From the NCBI RefSeq assembly GCF_007995215.1, contig NZ_VCDK01000003.1, forward strand, positions 1,325,072 through 1,389,071: 64,000 nt of DNA. The letters are read 5' to 3'. Origin of the DNA: Shimia ponticola (GTDB taxonomy: Bacteria > Pseudomonadota > Alphaproteobacteria > Rhodobacterales > Rhodobacteraceae). Every line of letters begins with the position of its first letter. The first letter of the stretch is position 1. Shown here one piece after another: positions 17,518 to 26,672 of the stretch. A program made the translations under genes and the position numbers. The notes under the pieces were generated by a model. It was given only the letters and a program-made list of their open reading frames with translations, was not told where the DNA came from and made no database searches.

Positions 17518-18519
17518 TCAGCTGACGCGCGCCACAACGTAGTCAGCCAAATCAACCAGCATGTCTTTGATCGGATGCGATGGAATGGTGTCCAAGGCCG
17601 CTTTGGCCCGCGCCGCGTGATCCAGCGCAACAGCGCGCGTCTGATCCATCGCGCCATGCTTGGCCAGCAGTTCCAGAGCATGCTCCAGATCGCCATCACC
17701 CTGCTTGCCTTTGCCAATCACGCGTTCCCAGAACGCGCGTTCATCGGCATCTGCTGCGGCAATAGCCTTCAGGACAGGCAACGTCAGCTTCCGCTCGCGG
17801 AAGTCGTCGCCGATATTCTTGCCCGTGGCATCCGTGGACCCGCCGTAATCCAACAGGTCATCCACGATCTGGAACGCGATGCCCAGCGCATCACCGTAAT
17901 CGAATAGCGCCTGCACGGTCGCATGGTCCTGACCGGCAATCACACCACCCACCTCGGTCGCAGCCGAAAACAGGGCCGCAGTCTTGCCCCGGATCACCTT
18001 GAAATAGGTCTCTTCCGTGGTGGTGATGTCCTGCGCGGCGGTCAGTTGCAGAACCTCACCTTCGGCAATTGTCGCGGCAGCGTTAGCAAGAATATCCAGG
18101 ACCCGGAGCGATCCTGTTTCGACCATCAACTGGAACGACCGCGCGAAAAGATAGTCACCGACCAGCACGCTGGACTGATTGTCCCAAAGTAAGTTTGCCG
18201 TCGGGCGTCCGCGTCGCTGGTTGCTTTCATCGACGACATCATCATGCAGCAAGGTGGCGGTATGGATGAACTCAACCGTCGCCGCCAGATGCACATGATA
18301 GGGCCCGTCATAGCCACACATCTTGGCCGCGGCGAGCGTCAGCATCGGGCGCACCCGCTTGCCTCCTGCATCCACCAGATGCGCCGTCACCTCTGGAATA
18401 CGCGGGGCGTGCTCACTGGCCATACGCGCGCGGATCAACGCGTTCACCGCCGCCATTTCCTCGGTCAACTCGGCTGCCAGCCGTTCATGCGGTTTCGTTG
18501 CGACCTGATCCAGACCCAT
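17518..18519 (-). CDS. polyprenyl (octa/deca-prenyl) diphosphate synthase
   Basis: 333 aa. The two Asp-rich motifs of trans-prenyltransferases are present: LLHDDVVDE (about residues 95-103) and QIVDDLLDYGG (about 221-231), and GKRVRPML with its substrate-binding Lys/Arg at about 54-61. It elongates farnesyl or geranylgeranyl diphosphate for ubiquinone side chains; in this group the product is probably decaprenyl diphosphate (Q10), as ubiA nearby at 45804 prenylates 4-hydroxybenzoate. The ATG at 18519 gives the family N terminus (MGLDQVATKPHERLA). Confidence 0.92.
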   Translation of the reverse strand: MGLDQVATKPHERLAAELTEEMAAVNALIRARMASEHAPRIPEVTAHLVDAGGKRVRPMLTLAAAKMCGYDGPYHVHLAATVEFIHTATLLHDDVVDESNQRRGRPTANLLWDNQSSVLVGDYLFARSFQLMVETGSLRVLDILANAAATIAEGEVLQLTAAQDITTTEETYFKVIRGKTAALFSAATEVGGVIAGQDHATVQALFDYGDALGIAFQIVDDLLDYGGSTDATGKNIGDDFRERKLTLPVLKAIAAADADERAFWERVIGKGKQGDGDLEHALELLAKHGAMDQTRAVALDHAARAKAALDTIPSHPIKDMLVDLADYVVARVS

Positions 18520-18571
18520 CCCGTGTCCCCAACACTCGACAGCGCCACCTGCGGCGCTTACATCCCTATGT

Positions 18572-18787
18572 ATGAAAGAGCTTCTGCGCAGCAATGATCC
18601 AACTGTCATCGCCTTTGCCGAGGCACTGCTTCAGGGCGAGGACATAGCTTGCTTCCCCCTCGACGTAAATATGAGCGTCCTAGAAGGGTCGATTGGCATT
18701 CTGCCGCGCCGCCTGATGGTGGCCGACCGCGATCTGTTCATGGCCGAAGCCATTATGCGCGACAACAACATCGATCTGGGCCGCTAG
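18572..18787 (+). CDS. DUF2007 family small protein
   Basis: 71 aa. The pattern NDPTVIAFAEALLQGEDI followed by a Pro-containing turn and an ILPRRLMV segment is that of DUF2007, a small ferredoxin-fold-like protein described as a putative signal-transducing protein. Nothing firmer is known. It starts 52 bases from the divergent polyprenyl synthase and ends exactly where the next gene begins (stop at 18787, GTG at 18788), so the two are cotranscribed. Confidence 0.8.
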   Translation: MKELLRSNDPTVIAFAEALLQGEDIACFPLDVNMSVLEGSIGILPRRLMVADRDLFMAEAIMRDNNIDLGR

Positions 18788-19549
18788 GTGGACACGCCCA
18801 CAGAAGTCACATGTGACGCATTTCTGGGGGGCAAGGTCATGGCGTGGCAGCCCGCTCGGGGATACCGGGCTGGCGTCGACGCAGTCTTTCTGGCGGCTGC
18901 CTGCCCCGCCCGAACCGGCGACACAATCCTAGAATTGGGCTGCGGTGTCGGAGTGGCCTCACTTTCGCTTTTGGCACGTGTGCCCGGGACGACGGGTGTC
19001 GGCGTGGAAAAGCAAGCGTCTTATGCCGAACTCGGCCGGCAAAACGCGTCCGAAACAGGGCTTCCGCTGACGGTCGTCACGGGTGACATCGCGGCCCTGC
19101 CCGATGTCGTCCGAAAACAGCAGTTCCACCATGTGATTTTCAACCCGCCCTATTACGACCGGGGACGTCGGCTTTTGTCACCCGACACCGGGCGCGAAAC
19201 GGCCCTGTCTGAAGAGACGTCATTAAAGGTCTGGGTCGAAACCGCGATCAAGCGACTGCGGCCAAGGGGGCAGCTGACGGTGATTCACAGAACAGAACGT
19301 CTGGCCGAGCTTCTGGCGCTGTTGCATCCGCGCATTGGCTCAATCGCGGTTCAGCCCTTGGCCGCTCGTCAAGGCCGCGCAAGCCACCTTGTGCTGATCC
19401 GTGCGCAAAAAGATGGCAACGCGCCATTTATTTTACACCCTGCGATAATTCTTCACGCCGCTGCGCAGCATGTCACGGACGGCGATGATTATACACCTGA
19501 TGTTGCTGATGTTTTGCGAAACGGGGCTGCGATGCCCTTTGGCGCTTAA
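18788..19549 (+). CDS. tRNA1(Val)-type adenine-N6 methyltransferase (TrmN6/YfiC-like)
   Basis: 253 aa. A class I SAM-dependent methyltransferase with the SAM loop ELGCGVGVASLSL (about residues 49-61) and the amino-methyltransferase motif NPPY (about 118-121). The arrangement and the downstream DRGRRLLSPDTGRETAL segment match YfiC/TrmN6, which methylates adenine 37 of a valine tRNA. The substrate is inferred from the family. It starts with GTG directly after the stop of the DUF2007 gene. Confidence 0.85.
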   Translation: MDTPTEVTCDAFLGGKVMAWQPARGYRAGVDAVFLAAACPARTGDTILELGCGVGVASLSLLARVPGTTGVGVEKQASYAELGRQNASETGLPLTVVTGDIAALPDVVRKQQFHHVIFNPPYYDRGRRLLSPDTGRETALSEETSLKVWVETAIKRLRPRGQLTVIHRTERLAELLALLHPRIGSIAVQPLAARQGRASHLVLIRAQKDGNAPFILHPAIILHAAAQHVTDGDDYTPDVADVLRNGAAMPFGA

Positions 19550-19666
19550 CCGTTTGGCAATCGTTCGCAGGCAGGCTGATCCTTGCCAATCGCATGCAGT
19601 TGCAGCGTGACAGCCGCCGAAACCTGTGCTGCACTGACGTTACGAAACCCAAAAGGAGGAACCTGG

Positions 19667-19831
19667 ATGAGTGTCACTTCCCATATTCAAGAGCTGAAGC
19701 GCAAACATGCCGCCCTGTCCGAGGCCGTCGAAAACGCGCAACGCATGCCGGCGACCGACACTATCCAACTGACAGAACTCAAACGGCAGAAACTCAAACT
19801 CAAGGAAGAGATTGAACGATTATCGGCCTAG
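19667..19831 (+). CDS. YdcH/DUF465 small coiled-coil protein
   Basis: 54 aa. A single amphipathic coiled coil with the DUF465 pattern HIQELKRKHAALSEAVE ... LKRQKLKLKEEIERL. Function unknown; the family is widespread in alphaproteobacteria. A perfect AGGAGG at 19654-19659, seven bases before the ATG, fixes the start and predicts high translation; the upstream in-frame ATG at 19583 has none. The stop overlaps the stop of the convergent EamA gene. Confidence 0.88.
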   Translation: MSVTSHIQELKRKHAALSEAVENAQRMPATDTIQLTELKRQKLKLKEEIERLSA

Positions 19832-20712
19832 ACGCTGTTCGCAGCGTCTGAGTTTCTGGACGTCTGACTGGCCTGTGCGGCGACCAACGCACCGCCGGTG
19901 ATCATCAGCGTCCCCATCAGCAAAGAAACGGTCAGCGGGGCCAGCCCCGCGACCACAAGCGCAAACGTCGACAGTACCGGTGCCGCATACGACAGCACCC
20001 CCAGCAATTGGATGTCGCCACGTTTGACCCCGATGTCCCACGCAAAAAACGCAAGTCCCACCGGCCCCAAACCAAGCCCGGCAACGGACGCCCAGCCGAT
20101 GCCCCCCTCCGGCCATTGCGTGGTCTCAAGAGCTGCATGACAGAGCGCACTGAGCACCGCTGACGCCAAACAAAATACGACCACGGCAGATGTCGGAACG
20201 GCCTCGAACCTGCGTGACATCACCGAATAACCGGACCACGTAAACGCACAGGCCAGCGCAAGAAGATACCCGGCCCACGCACCGCCACCTGTCAGACCTG
20301 TGCCGATCAGCACCGCAGCCCCCGCAAATCCAAGAGCACCACCGATCAGATGCCCCTTGCGAACGGTCTCGCCCGGTAACAGCCCCGACAGCAACACGAT
20401 CAGCAGTGGCCAGAGATAGGCGATCAACCCAGCCTCAGCGGGCGGGGCAAGGCGCAGGGCAGAAAAATACAGGAAATGATACCCAAAGAGGCCCGCCGTG
20501 CCGAACGCGTAGACACCAAGAGGCACATCGCGCAGTGTCTGAAACCCGCCGCTGATCACCAACCATATAAGCCCGACGGTGCCCCCAATCGCAAAACACA
20601 TGGCATTTAACTGCAGCGGAGGAACCGGCGCGGACCCGACCGTAAACAGCGCTAAGAGCGCCCATAGCAGGATAGCAACTCCGCCAATGGCCGTGGCCTG
20701 ACCGCGTGTCAT
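19828..20712 (-). CDS. EamA-family transporter (DMT superfamily, YddG-like)
   Basis: 294 aa with ten hydrophobic helices and two EamA repeats of five helices. The pattern ALRLAPPAEAGLIAYLWPLLIVLLS is typical of the repeat end and resembles aromatic amino acid exporter YddG. Members export metabolites from the cytoplasm; the substrate is not identifiable. The start overlaps the end of the LysR gene, so they form an operon in which the regulator is first. Confidence 0.85.
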   Translation of the reverse strand: MTRGQATAIGGVAILLWALLALFTVGSAPVPPLQLNAMCFAIGGTVGLIWLVISGGFQTLRDVPLGVYAFGTAGLFGYHFLYFSALRLAPPAEAGLIAYLWPLLIVLLSGLLPGETVRKGHLIGGALGFAGAAVLIGTGLTGGGAWAGYLLALACAFTWSGYSVMSRRFEAVPTSAVVVFCLASAVLSALCHAALETTQWPEGGIGWASVAGLGLGPVGLAFFAWDIGVKRGDIQLLGVLSYAAPVLSTFALVVAGLAPLTVSLLMGTLMITGGALVAAQASQTSRNSDAANSV

Positions 20713-21641
20713 GCAGGCTCTCTCAATTCGAAACTCTCGGCGACATCCCGGGTCTTCTCAATCTCGCTCAGAATCCAATCCCGGAAGGCGGCGATATGAG
20801 GGCGGCTTTCCATGCCGTCCGGGCACAGGAAACTGAACCGTGCACCGACAAGCAATGCGATCTTGAACGGTGCAACCAGCCGCCCGTCGGCGAGATCCTT
20901 GATCACGACAGACCGGCGCCCCAGACAGACGCCAACACCCGCGAGGGCCGCGTCCACCGCATGGTCGGCTTGACTGAACTTGGGCCCAGTCAGTTCCGGC
21001 GACGGCACGCCCATGGTCTCAAACCACTCGGTCCAGCCAACAGTCGGGTCAAGAAAATCAATCGACTGATCACTGATCAACGTGGCGTCCCGCAAGCTTT
21101 CTGGTGTCGGGAACTGTTCAGCAAGGTCAGGCACCATGACCGGCGTGACCCACTCTTCCGTCAACGGAAGCGCATACATCCCGTCATAGGGGCCACGCCC
21201 GAACCGGATCGCTACGTCCACAGCATCGCGATCAAAATCCATCCGCCTGAGCGATGCTGAAAACCGCAATTCGATCTCGGGGTGCGCTCGCGCAAACTCG
21301 TACAGGCGCGGGGCCAGCCACTTGGCCGTGAAGGCGGGGCCAGCCGTCACGGTCAAGTGAGTTTGATCTGTAAATCGCCGCACATTCCGCCATGCCGCCG
21401 ACAATGCGGTAAACCCGTCGGTCGTGCCGGGCGCAAGCGCGCGCCCCGCCTCGGTCAACTCGACGGCTCTGTTCAACCGGCGAAAGACTGGGTGACCCAG
21501 ATGTTCTTCAAGGGACTTTATCTGAAAACTCAACGCGGCCGGAGTGACGTTCAATTCCTCCGCCGCCTTTTGAAACGACATATGGCGCGCAGCCGCTTCA
21601 AAGGCGCGCAAGGCAGTAAGTGGGGGCAAACGGTCGCTCAT
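20709..21641 (-). CDS. LysR-type regulator (GcvA-like)
   Basis: 310 aa. The winged helix-turn-helix lies at about residues 6-64 (LRAFEAAARHMSFQKAAEEL...) with the conserved LEEHLGHPVFRR end, followed by the periplasmic-binding-like effector domain. The first residues PPLTALRAFEAAARH are characteristic of the GcvA subgroup. It precedes the EamA exporter, which overlaps it by four bases, and is divergent from a 49-aa open frame, so regulation of one or both is likely. Effector unknown. Confidence 0.9.
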   Translation of the reverse strand: MSDRLPPLTALRAFEAAARHMSFQKAAEELNVTPAALSFQIKSLEEHLGHPVFRRLNRAVELTEAGRALAPGTTDGFTALSAAWRNVRRFTDQTHLTVTAGPAFTAKWLAPRLYEFARAHPEIELRFSASLRRMDFDRDAVDVAIRFGRGPYDGMYALPLTEEWVTPVMVPDLAEQFPTPESLRDATLISDQSIDFLDPTVGWTEWFETMGVPSPELTGPKFSQADHAVDAALAGVGVCLGRRSVVIKDLADGRLVAPFKIALLVGARFSFLCPDGMESRPHIAAFRDWILSEIEKTRDVAESFELREPA

Positions 21642-21770
21642 GCCAGTTCAATATTACTTAACTGAAGTTGCGACAAGTCTCGTTTGTAGAGAGACCTGTT
21701 AGCGCCAATATTGAATGCCAGAAGGACACAACAGACCGCTCCTCCCCGGTCGTCTTTGAAAGGACATACA

Positions 21771-21920
21771 ATGTTTGAAGCAGCAACTTCTCAAGCCCAT
21801 CGTGACGCCATTGCACGCGCCCACACCGAACGCGCGGCCGTTTTTGCCGCTGGCATCGCATGGCTCCGCACGGCGCTTACACTCCGGTCACACGGTGCTG
21901 CGGTCGCCTCAGCGCACTAA
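21771..21920 (+). CDS. small protein, divergent from the LysR regulator
   Basis: 49 aa, Ala-rich and basic, predicted alpha-helical (DAIARAHTERAAVFAAGIAW). I recognise no family with certainty, though it resembles in size and composition the short Arg/Ala-rich proteins common in Rhodobacterales. A Shine-Dalgarno-like AAAGGA precedes the ATG at 21771 by six bases, and a strong terminator follows the stop, both supporting expression. The divergent LysR gene may control it. It could also be a leader peptide. Confidence 0.55.
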   Translation: MFEAATSQAHRDAIARAHTERAAVFAAGIAWLRTALTLRSHGAAVASAH

Positions 21921-21945
21921 GCGCCGCGCAACCGAACACCGCATG

Positions 21946-21976
21946 AAAAAGGGCCGCCCTTTTGGGCGGCCCTTTT
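21946..21976. terminator. bidirectional rho-independent terminator
   Basis: A perfect 9-bp G+C stem (21951-21959 and 21964-21972) with a TTTT loop, flanked by five A on the left and four T on the right. It separates the 49-aa gene (plus) from phaB (minus) and works in both directions. Confidence 0.9.
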
Positions 21977-21998
21977 GACTTTCTAACGTCAGATCGCC

Positions 21999-22721
21999 TT
22001 AGACGAAGAACTGCGCACCGTTGGCAGAGATCGTCGAACCGTTGATGAAACCAGCATCTTCGCTGACAAGGAACGACACGCAGCGCGCGATTTCTTCTGG
22101 CTCGCCCAAACGGCCCGCAGGAATTTGCGCGATGATCGAGTCACGCACCTTTTCAGGCACTGCCATGACCATTTCGGTCGCAATGTAGCCGGGGCAGATT
22201 GCGTTCGCAGTGATACCTGCACGCGCGCCTTCCTGCGCCAGCGATTTTACGATGCCCAGATCGCCCGCTTTGGTCGCGGCATAGTTCACCTGAGCGAACT
22301 GACCTTTTTGACCGTTGATCGATGAGATCACGACAATGCGCCCGAACTTGCGTTCGCGCATACCGGGCCAGATTGGGTGCACTGTGTTGAACACGCCCGT
22401 CAGGTTGGTGTCGATCACCTGATGCCACTGTTCAGGCGTCATTTTGTGGAATGGCGCGTCACGGGTGATACCCGCGTTGGCGATCACGGTGTCGATTGGG
22501 CCAAGGTCAGCCTCGACTTGTTCGATACCGGCCTTGGAGCTGTCGTAGTCAGCGACGTTCCATTTGTAGGTCTTGATGCCTGTTTCTTCGGTAAAGGCTG
22601 CAGCGGCCTCGTCATTCCCAGCATAAGTTGCGGCAACGGTAAAACCGTCTGCTTTCAGGGCTTTCGAGATGGATGCGCCGATACCGCGCGATCCGCCGGT
22701 GACTAGGGCAACACGGGACAT
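21999..22721 (-). CDS. phaB: acetoacetyl-CoA reductase
   Basis: 240 aa SDR. It reduces acetoacetyl-CoA to (R)-3-hydroxybutyryl-CoA with NADPH for polyhydroxybutyrate. The coenzyme motif TGGSRGIG (about residues 8-15), NAGITRDAPFHKM (about 86-98) and the catalytic SSINGQKGQFAQVNYAATK segment (Ser, Tyr, Lys) match PhaB closely, including the GQ-rich stretch that marks this subgroup. It follows phaA by 119 bases on the same strand. The synthase phaC is not in this window. Confidence 0.95.
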   Translation of the reverse strand: MSRVALVTGGSRGIGASISKALKADGFTVAATYAGNDEAAAAFTEETGIKTYKWNVADYDSSKAGIEQVEADLGPIDTVIANAGITRDAPFHKMTPEQWHQVIDTNLTGVFNTVHPIWPGMRERKFGRIVVISSINGQKGQFAQVNYAATKAGDLGIVKSLAQEGARAGITANAICPGYIATEMVMAVPEKVRDSIIAQIPAGRLGEPEEIARCVSFLVSEDAGFINGSTISANGAQFFV

Positions 22722-22840
22722 GGAAGTCTCCTTGGAATTTTCTTTGCGTAATCTTGTTATGTCAGGGTTATGCGTTGCGCAAGATTATTACCTGAAATAT
22801 TTTGCGAGTGCAGCATTTGCCGCACCCGCAAATGGTCTTT

Positions 22841-24016
22841 TTATGGGCGCTCGACGCAGAGCGCGACACCCATGCCGCCACCGATGCAAAGCGTGGCCAG
22901 ACCTTTTTTCGCGTCACGACGCTTCATTTCGAAAAGCAGCGTGTTCAGAACCCGGCAGCCCGAGGCACCGATTGGGTGACCGATGGCGATCGCGCCACCG
23001 TTGACGTTTACGATCGATGGGTCCCAACCCATGTCCTTGTTCACGGCACAGGCCTGCGCGGCAAAGGCTTCGTTGGCTTCGACCAGATCCAGGTCACCAA
23101 CCGACCAACCTGCTTTGTCCAGCGCCTTGCGCGAGGCGTGGATCGGGCCGACACCCATGATGGACGGGTCAAGACCTGCGGTTGCGTAGGATGCGATGCG
23201 CGCCAGTGGCTCGATGCCGCGCTTTTCGGCTTCATCCGCGCTCATGCAGAGCACCGCAGCAGCGCCATCGTTCAGGCCGGATGCGTTAGCGGCAGTCACC
23301 GATCCGTCTTTGGTGAAGGCCGGGCGCATTTTCTGCATCGCTTCGATACTCGCGCCGTGGCGGATGTACTCGTCCTTATCGACAACGATATCGCCTTTGC
23401 GGGTCTTCACTGTGAACGCCATGACCTCATCGTCGAACTTGCCAGCCTTTTGCGCAGCTTCGGCTTTGTTCTGCGACGCCAGAGCGAATTCATCCTGCAT
23501 GTCGCGGGAGATTTGCCATTGCTCGGCCACGTTTTCGGCGGTTTGACCCATGTGGTAGCCGTTGAAAGCGTCCCACAGTCCATCGCGGATCATTGTGTCG
23601 ATGTATTTCAAATCGCCCATCTTGTGACCGGCACGCAGATGCGCAGCGTGGGGCGACAGCGTCATGTTTTCTTGACCACCGGCGGCCACGATTTCGGCGT
23701 CACCCAGTTGGATGTGCTGAGCAGCCAGAGCAACCGCGCGCAGGCCAGAACCACAAACCTGATTGATGCCCCAGGCGGCCGCTTCTTTGGCGTAACCTGC
23801 GTTGATATGGGCCTGACGCGCAGGGTTTTGGCCCTGAGCAGCGGTCAGAACCTGACCCAGAATGGTCTCGGAGACCTCCTCTTTCGCGATGCCCGCACGC
23901 GCCACGATTTCTTCCAGCACCGCGGCGCCAAGGTCGTGAGCAGGGGTATTGGCGAACGAACCACCGAAGCTGCCAACGGCAGTACGGGCGGCGGATGCGA
24001 TGACGACGTTGGTCAT
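22841..24016 (-). CDS. phaA: acetyl-CoA acetyltransferase (beta-ketothiolase)
   Basis: 391 aa, the usual thiolase length. It condenses two acetyl-CoA to acetoacetyl-CoA. The acylated cysteine is in [11 protein letters not shown] (about residue 88), and the C-terminal motifs are [21 protein letters not shown] and CIGGGMG, holding the catalytic His and second Cys. The start ATG at 24016 follows a good AAGGAG; an open frame 114 bases longer upstream is not family-like. It forms the phaA-phaB pair with the reductase. Confidence 0.96.
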   Translation of the reverse strand: MTNVVIASAARTAVGSFGGSFANTPAHDLGAAVLEEIVARAGIAKEEVSETILGQVLTAAQGQNPARQAHINAGYAKEAAAWGINQVCGSGLRAVALAAQHIQLGDAEIVAAGGQENMTLSPHAAHLRAGHKMGDLKYIDTMIRDGLWDAFNGYHMGQTAENVAEQWQISRDMQDEFALASQNKAEAAQKAGKFDDEVMAFTVKTRKGDIVVDKDEYIRHGASIEAMQKMRPAFTKDGSVTAANASGLNDGAAAVLCMSADEAEKRGIEPLARIASYATAGLDPSIMGVGPIHASRKALDKAGWSVGDLDLVEANEAFAAQACAVNKDMGWDPSIVNVNGGAIAIGHPIGASGCRVLNTLLFEMKRRDAKKGLATLCIGGGMGVALCVERP

Positions 24017-24161
24017 GTGGGGGGACTCCTTGCAGTTCCGTCTATCAGTCAAGGCGGAGCAGGAGCCGTCACAAAGCGGGCTGGCCCCGCCAATTGCGCG
24101 CCTGATACGGTGTACGGGGCCATCCTGCAATCATTCGGTGAATATGCCGCAGGGTAAAGCG

Positions 24162-24989
24162 TTACGCAGATTTCTTGGTTTTGCTCCGCCATGGCGGCTG
24201 CAGGCTGGGCGCGCCAAAGTGATATCCTTGTTGGCAATCAATCCCCATATCCGCCAGAACCGTTGCGTCTTCGTCGCTCTCAACGCTTTCTGCGACGGTG
24301 AACATACCAAAAAGCTGCGCGACGGCGGCCAACGCCTCGACCACCACCTGATTTTCCGGGCTTTGCGCAATGTCGCGAACAAAACGTCCGTCGATCTTGG
24401 CGATGTCGAAAAAGAAATCCCGAAGGTAGCGAAAGCTGGTCAGCCCAGCACCGAAATCATCCAAGGCAAAGGAAATTCCCTTGGCCTGCAATTCGCGCAT
24501 AAAGCTCGTGACAAGCTCGGGCGTTGTCATCGCGCTACGCTCTCCGATCTCTAGGATCAGCCGCTCCGCAATCAGCGGACTTTGCGCCAGCCCTGCTTCT
24601 AGCACTCGCATCCACGGCGCATATCCGATGGACCGCGCAGACATGTTGATGGCCAATCGGACATCGGGCTCTTGAGCCAATGTCTGCAACCCCAGTTCCA
24701 ATGCCAGACAGTCAATCTGACGTCCGGTTTCTGTATCCTCGACCTCGGACATGAAATCGCGCGCGGGGATCGGTCGCCCTGCCGGGTCCATGATCCGCAC
24801 AAGACCTTCATGAAAAGTGACCCTGTTGGGTACAGTGGACTGCACCACCGGCTGATATGCCAACACCGCGCGTTTGGTGGCCAACGCATCCTTGACCATG
24901 TCCACCACGCGACGGTCCCTCTGACTGACTGCTTCGCTCAGTGGATCGACAGGGCCCTCCCCCAATCGGTTCCCGGGACGCTTTGCCAT
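24162..24989 (-). CDS. EAL-domain c-di-GMP phosphodiesterase, soluble
   Basis: 275 aa, essentially a single EAL domain after a charged N-terminal stretch of 45 residues. The signature is HEGLVRI rather than the E-A-L triplet, but the catalytic glutamate and the other ligands are kept: N in AINMSARS, E in ILEIGE, LDDFGAG, K in IAKIDGRFV, E in AESVES and Q in CQQGYHFG. Activity is therefore likely. No membrane helix or sensor domain is seen. The start at 24989 is chosen because upstream residues overlap the divergent tag promoter region. Confidence 0.85.
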   Translation of the reverse strand: MAKRPGNRLGEGPVDPLSEAVSQRDRRVVDMVKDALATKRAVLAYQPVVQSTVPNRVTFHEGLVRIMDPAGRPIPARDFMSEVEDTETGRQIDCLALELGLQTLAQEPDVRLAINMSARSIGYAPWMRVLEAGLAQSPLIAERLILEIGERSAMTTPELVTSFMRELQAKGISFALDDFGAGLTSFRYLRDFFFDIAKIDGRFVRDIAQSPENQVVVEALAAVAQLFGMFTVAESVESDEDATVLADMGIDCQQGYHFGAPSLQPPWRSKTKKSA

Positions 24990-25062
24990 TGTGCCTCGCT
25001 CGCAATCTGCCACTTTGATGCGAGACTGCACAAAACAGCCTAAGGCGGCGTAAACCTGTAAA

Positions 25063-25644
25063 ATGCAAGACACTGCACCATCAAAGCCGCGCTGCACGTG
25101 GGTCGGCCCCGACCCGATCTATATCGCCTATCACGACACCGAATGGGGTGTTCCCGAATACGATGCACGCGCGCTTTGGGAAAAGCTTGTGCTTGACGGG
25201 TTTCAGGCTGGGCTCAGCTGGATCACAATTCTGAGGAAACGCAACGAATTTCGCAGGGCCTTTGCAGGGTTCGACCCGGAAACCATCGCAAACTGGGGCG
25301 AACCCGAGGTGCAAAGCCTTTTGCAGAACCCCGGCATTGTCCGCCACCGGGGCAAGATTGAGGCCGCGATAATTGGCGCGCGTGCCTATCTGGAAATTGA
25401 GGATTTCAGCGCCTTCATGTGGCGCTATGTCGACGGTCAGCCGCTACAGGGGAATTATGCAACTCAGGCGGATGTCCCCACGCAATCACCGCTCAGCACC
25501 CAGATTTCCCGAGATCTGAAGAAAGCCGGGTTTAAATTCTGCGGTCCCACGATCGTCTATGCATGGATGGAGGCCTGTGGCCTGTTCAACAACCACACAC
25601 AAGGTTGCCACAGGCACTCCGAAGTCAAAAAACTGGCGCGTTAA
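25063..25644 (+). CDS. tag: DNA-3-methyladenine glycosylase I
   Basis: 193 aa. It excises 3-methyladenine from alkylated DNA. The zinc ligands of Tag are present: Cys in CTWVG (about residue 11), His in YHDTEWG (about 25) and the C-terminal HTQGCHRH with His and Cys. The catalytic-region glutamate and the aromatic DNA-binding residues (GLSWITILRKR) are also present. The gene is alone, divergent from the EAL gene, and its stop overlaps that of the convergent H-NS gene. Confidence 0.95.
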   Translation: MQDTAPSKPRCTWVGPDPIYIAYHDTEWGVPEYDARALWEKLVLDGFQAGLSWITILRKRNEFRRAFAGFDPETIANWGEPEVQSLLQNPGIVRHRGKIEAAIIGARAYLEIEDFSAFMWRYVDGQPLQGNYATQADVPTQSPLSTQISRDLKKAGFKFCGPTIVYAWMEACGLFNNHTQGCHRHSEVKKLAR

Positions 25645-25952
25645 ATCGCCAGTTCATCAAGGTCTTTTCCTGCTGCCAGGGCTTCCTTGATCCAGGCAGG
25701 CTGACGCCCACGTCCGGTCCAGGTTTTTGTCGGATCATTCGGGTTCCGATATTTTGGCGGATTAATCTTACCCGCCTTTTTTCCGCCAGTCAGATCAGAC
25801 AAAGAAAATCCCATTTCCTTGGCCGTGGCTTCCAGCTTGGCAAGCGCCTCCGCTTTGACCCGTTCATCGTAACTGGCAATCGCCTTGGTTACATCTTTTT
25901 GCAGCGAAACGAGCTCTTCCTTGCTCATTGTCTGCAGATCGATATCTGCCAT
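25641..25952 (-). CDS. H-NS family DNA-binding protein (HvrA-like)
   Basis: 103 aa. An N-terminal coiled coil (about residues 8-48, oligomerisation) is joined by a Gly/Lys linker to the H-NS C-terminal motif KYRNPNDPTKTWTGRGRQPAWIKEAL, which inserts into the minor groove of A+T-rich DNA. Rhodobacter HvrA, a regulator of photosynthesis and nitrogen fixation genes, belongs to this group. A good AAGGAAAAC precedes the ATG at 25952. A candidate promoter lies about 52 bases upstream. Confidence 0.93.
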   Translation of the reverse strand: MADIDLQTMSKEELVSLQKDVTKAIASYDERVKAEALAKLEATAKEMGFSLSDLTGGKKAGKINPPKYRNPNDPTKTWTGRGRQPAWIKEALAAGKDLDELAI

Positions 25953-26003
25953 GTTGTTTTCCTTAGTAGAGTGGTTGAGGACCGAAAAAATGCTCCCCAT
26001 ACT

Positions 26004-26032
26004 TTTATAAAAGAAAACAATAAACCGTTAAA
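26004..26032 (-). promoter_or_regulatory. candidate promoter of the H-NS gene
   Basis: On the minus strand TTTAAC (26032-26027), a 17-base T-rich spacer, and TATAAA (26009-26004). The -10 and spacing are good, the -35 weak. The surrounding stretch is the most A+T-rich nearby, so self-binding by H-NS is possible. Confidence 0.4.
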
Positions 26033-26097
26033 GCCCCTTGGGATTGCCGCCAGAACACGGCGAAATTCCGCAACCATTGGCAGAGTTGTTACAACCT

Positions 26098-26658
26098 CTA
26101 ATTTATTTCCGCAGGTTGTCTCAGGGTCGAAATAATCGCCTTCGCGCTGTCGCTCGCCCAGTCGGCGTCACCTTGCATGCGCGCGATTTCCTGACCTTCT
26201 CGATTGATAATCACGGTAATCGGAAGACCGAGAACAGCCATATCTCGCGCCACTCTTTGTCTTGGATCGCGATAATACGGCAAATTGTCGACCCCGATTT
26301 CATTAAAGAATTTGGTCATACCCGCAATTTTGTTGCGCCCCGTTGCAATGGTAACAACTGCAAAATCGTCGCCACCGAATTCAGACTGCAATTCCGAAAG
26401 CATCGGCATCTCGTGGCGGCATGGCGCACACCACGTTGCCCAGAAATTCAGCAAAACGAATTTGCCTTCGTAGTTCGACAGAAAATGCTCTGTCTCATCA
26501 GGAAGATAGAACGCAGCGTCCGATACGGGTTGCGGTTCGCTATGGAAGTTCAGCTTTTTCATCTCCCCTTCACGCAGCGCCTCAAGCGCCGGGATGTCGA
26601 GCGCGTTTGCGCTCGTGACAACAGAAAGATAGAGCAAGGCAGACAATACGAACCGCAT
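26098..26658 (-). CDS. TlpA-type thiol-disulfide oxidoreductase
   Basis: 186 aa with a cleavable signal peptide (about residues 1-19, ending ANA). The thioredoxin fold has the active site [13 protein letters not shown] (about 73-84) and cis-Pro in GLPITVI. TlpA-like proteins reduce periplasmic cysteines, for example on cytochrome c or oxidase subunits. The start ATG at 26658 is 14 bases from the divergent argH start region. No partner gene is adjacent. Confidence 0.92.
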   Translation of the reverse strand: MRFVLSALLYLSVVTSANALDIPALEALREGEMKKLNFHSEPQPVSDAAFYLPDETEHFLSNYEGKFVLLNFWATWCAPCRHEMPMLSELQSEFGGDDFAVVTIATGRNKIAGMTKFFNEIGVDNLPYYRDPRQRVARDMAVLGLPITVIINREGQEIARMQGDADWASDSAKAIISTLRQPAEIN

Positions 26659-26672
26659 GGGTGCTTCCTTCT

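Noticed and set aside
22802..24157. Long open frame on the plus strand opposite phaA (451 codons)
   Set aside because: It is antisense to phaA, whose family motifs are clear, and its translation is low-complexity Arg/His/Val-rich with no domain; a by-product of G+C-rich codon use.
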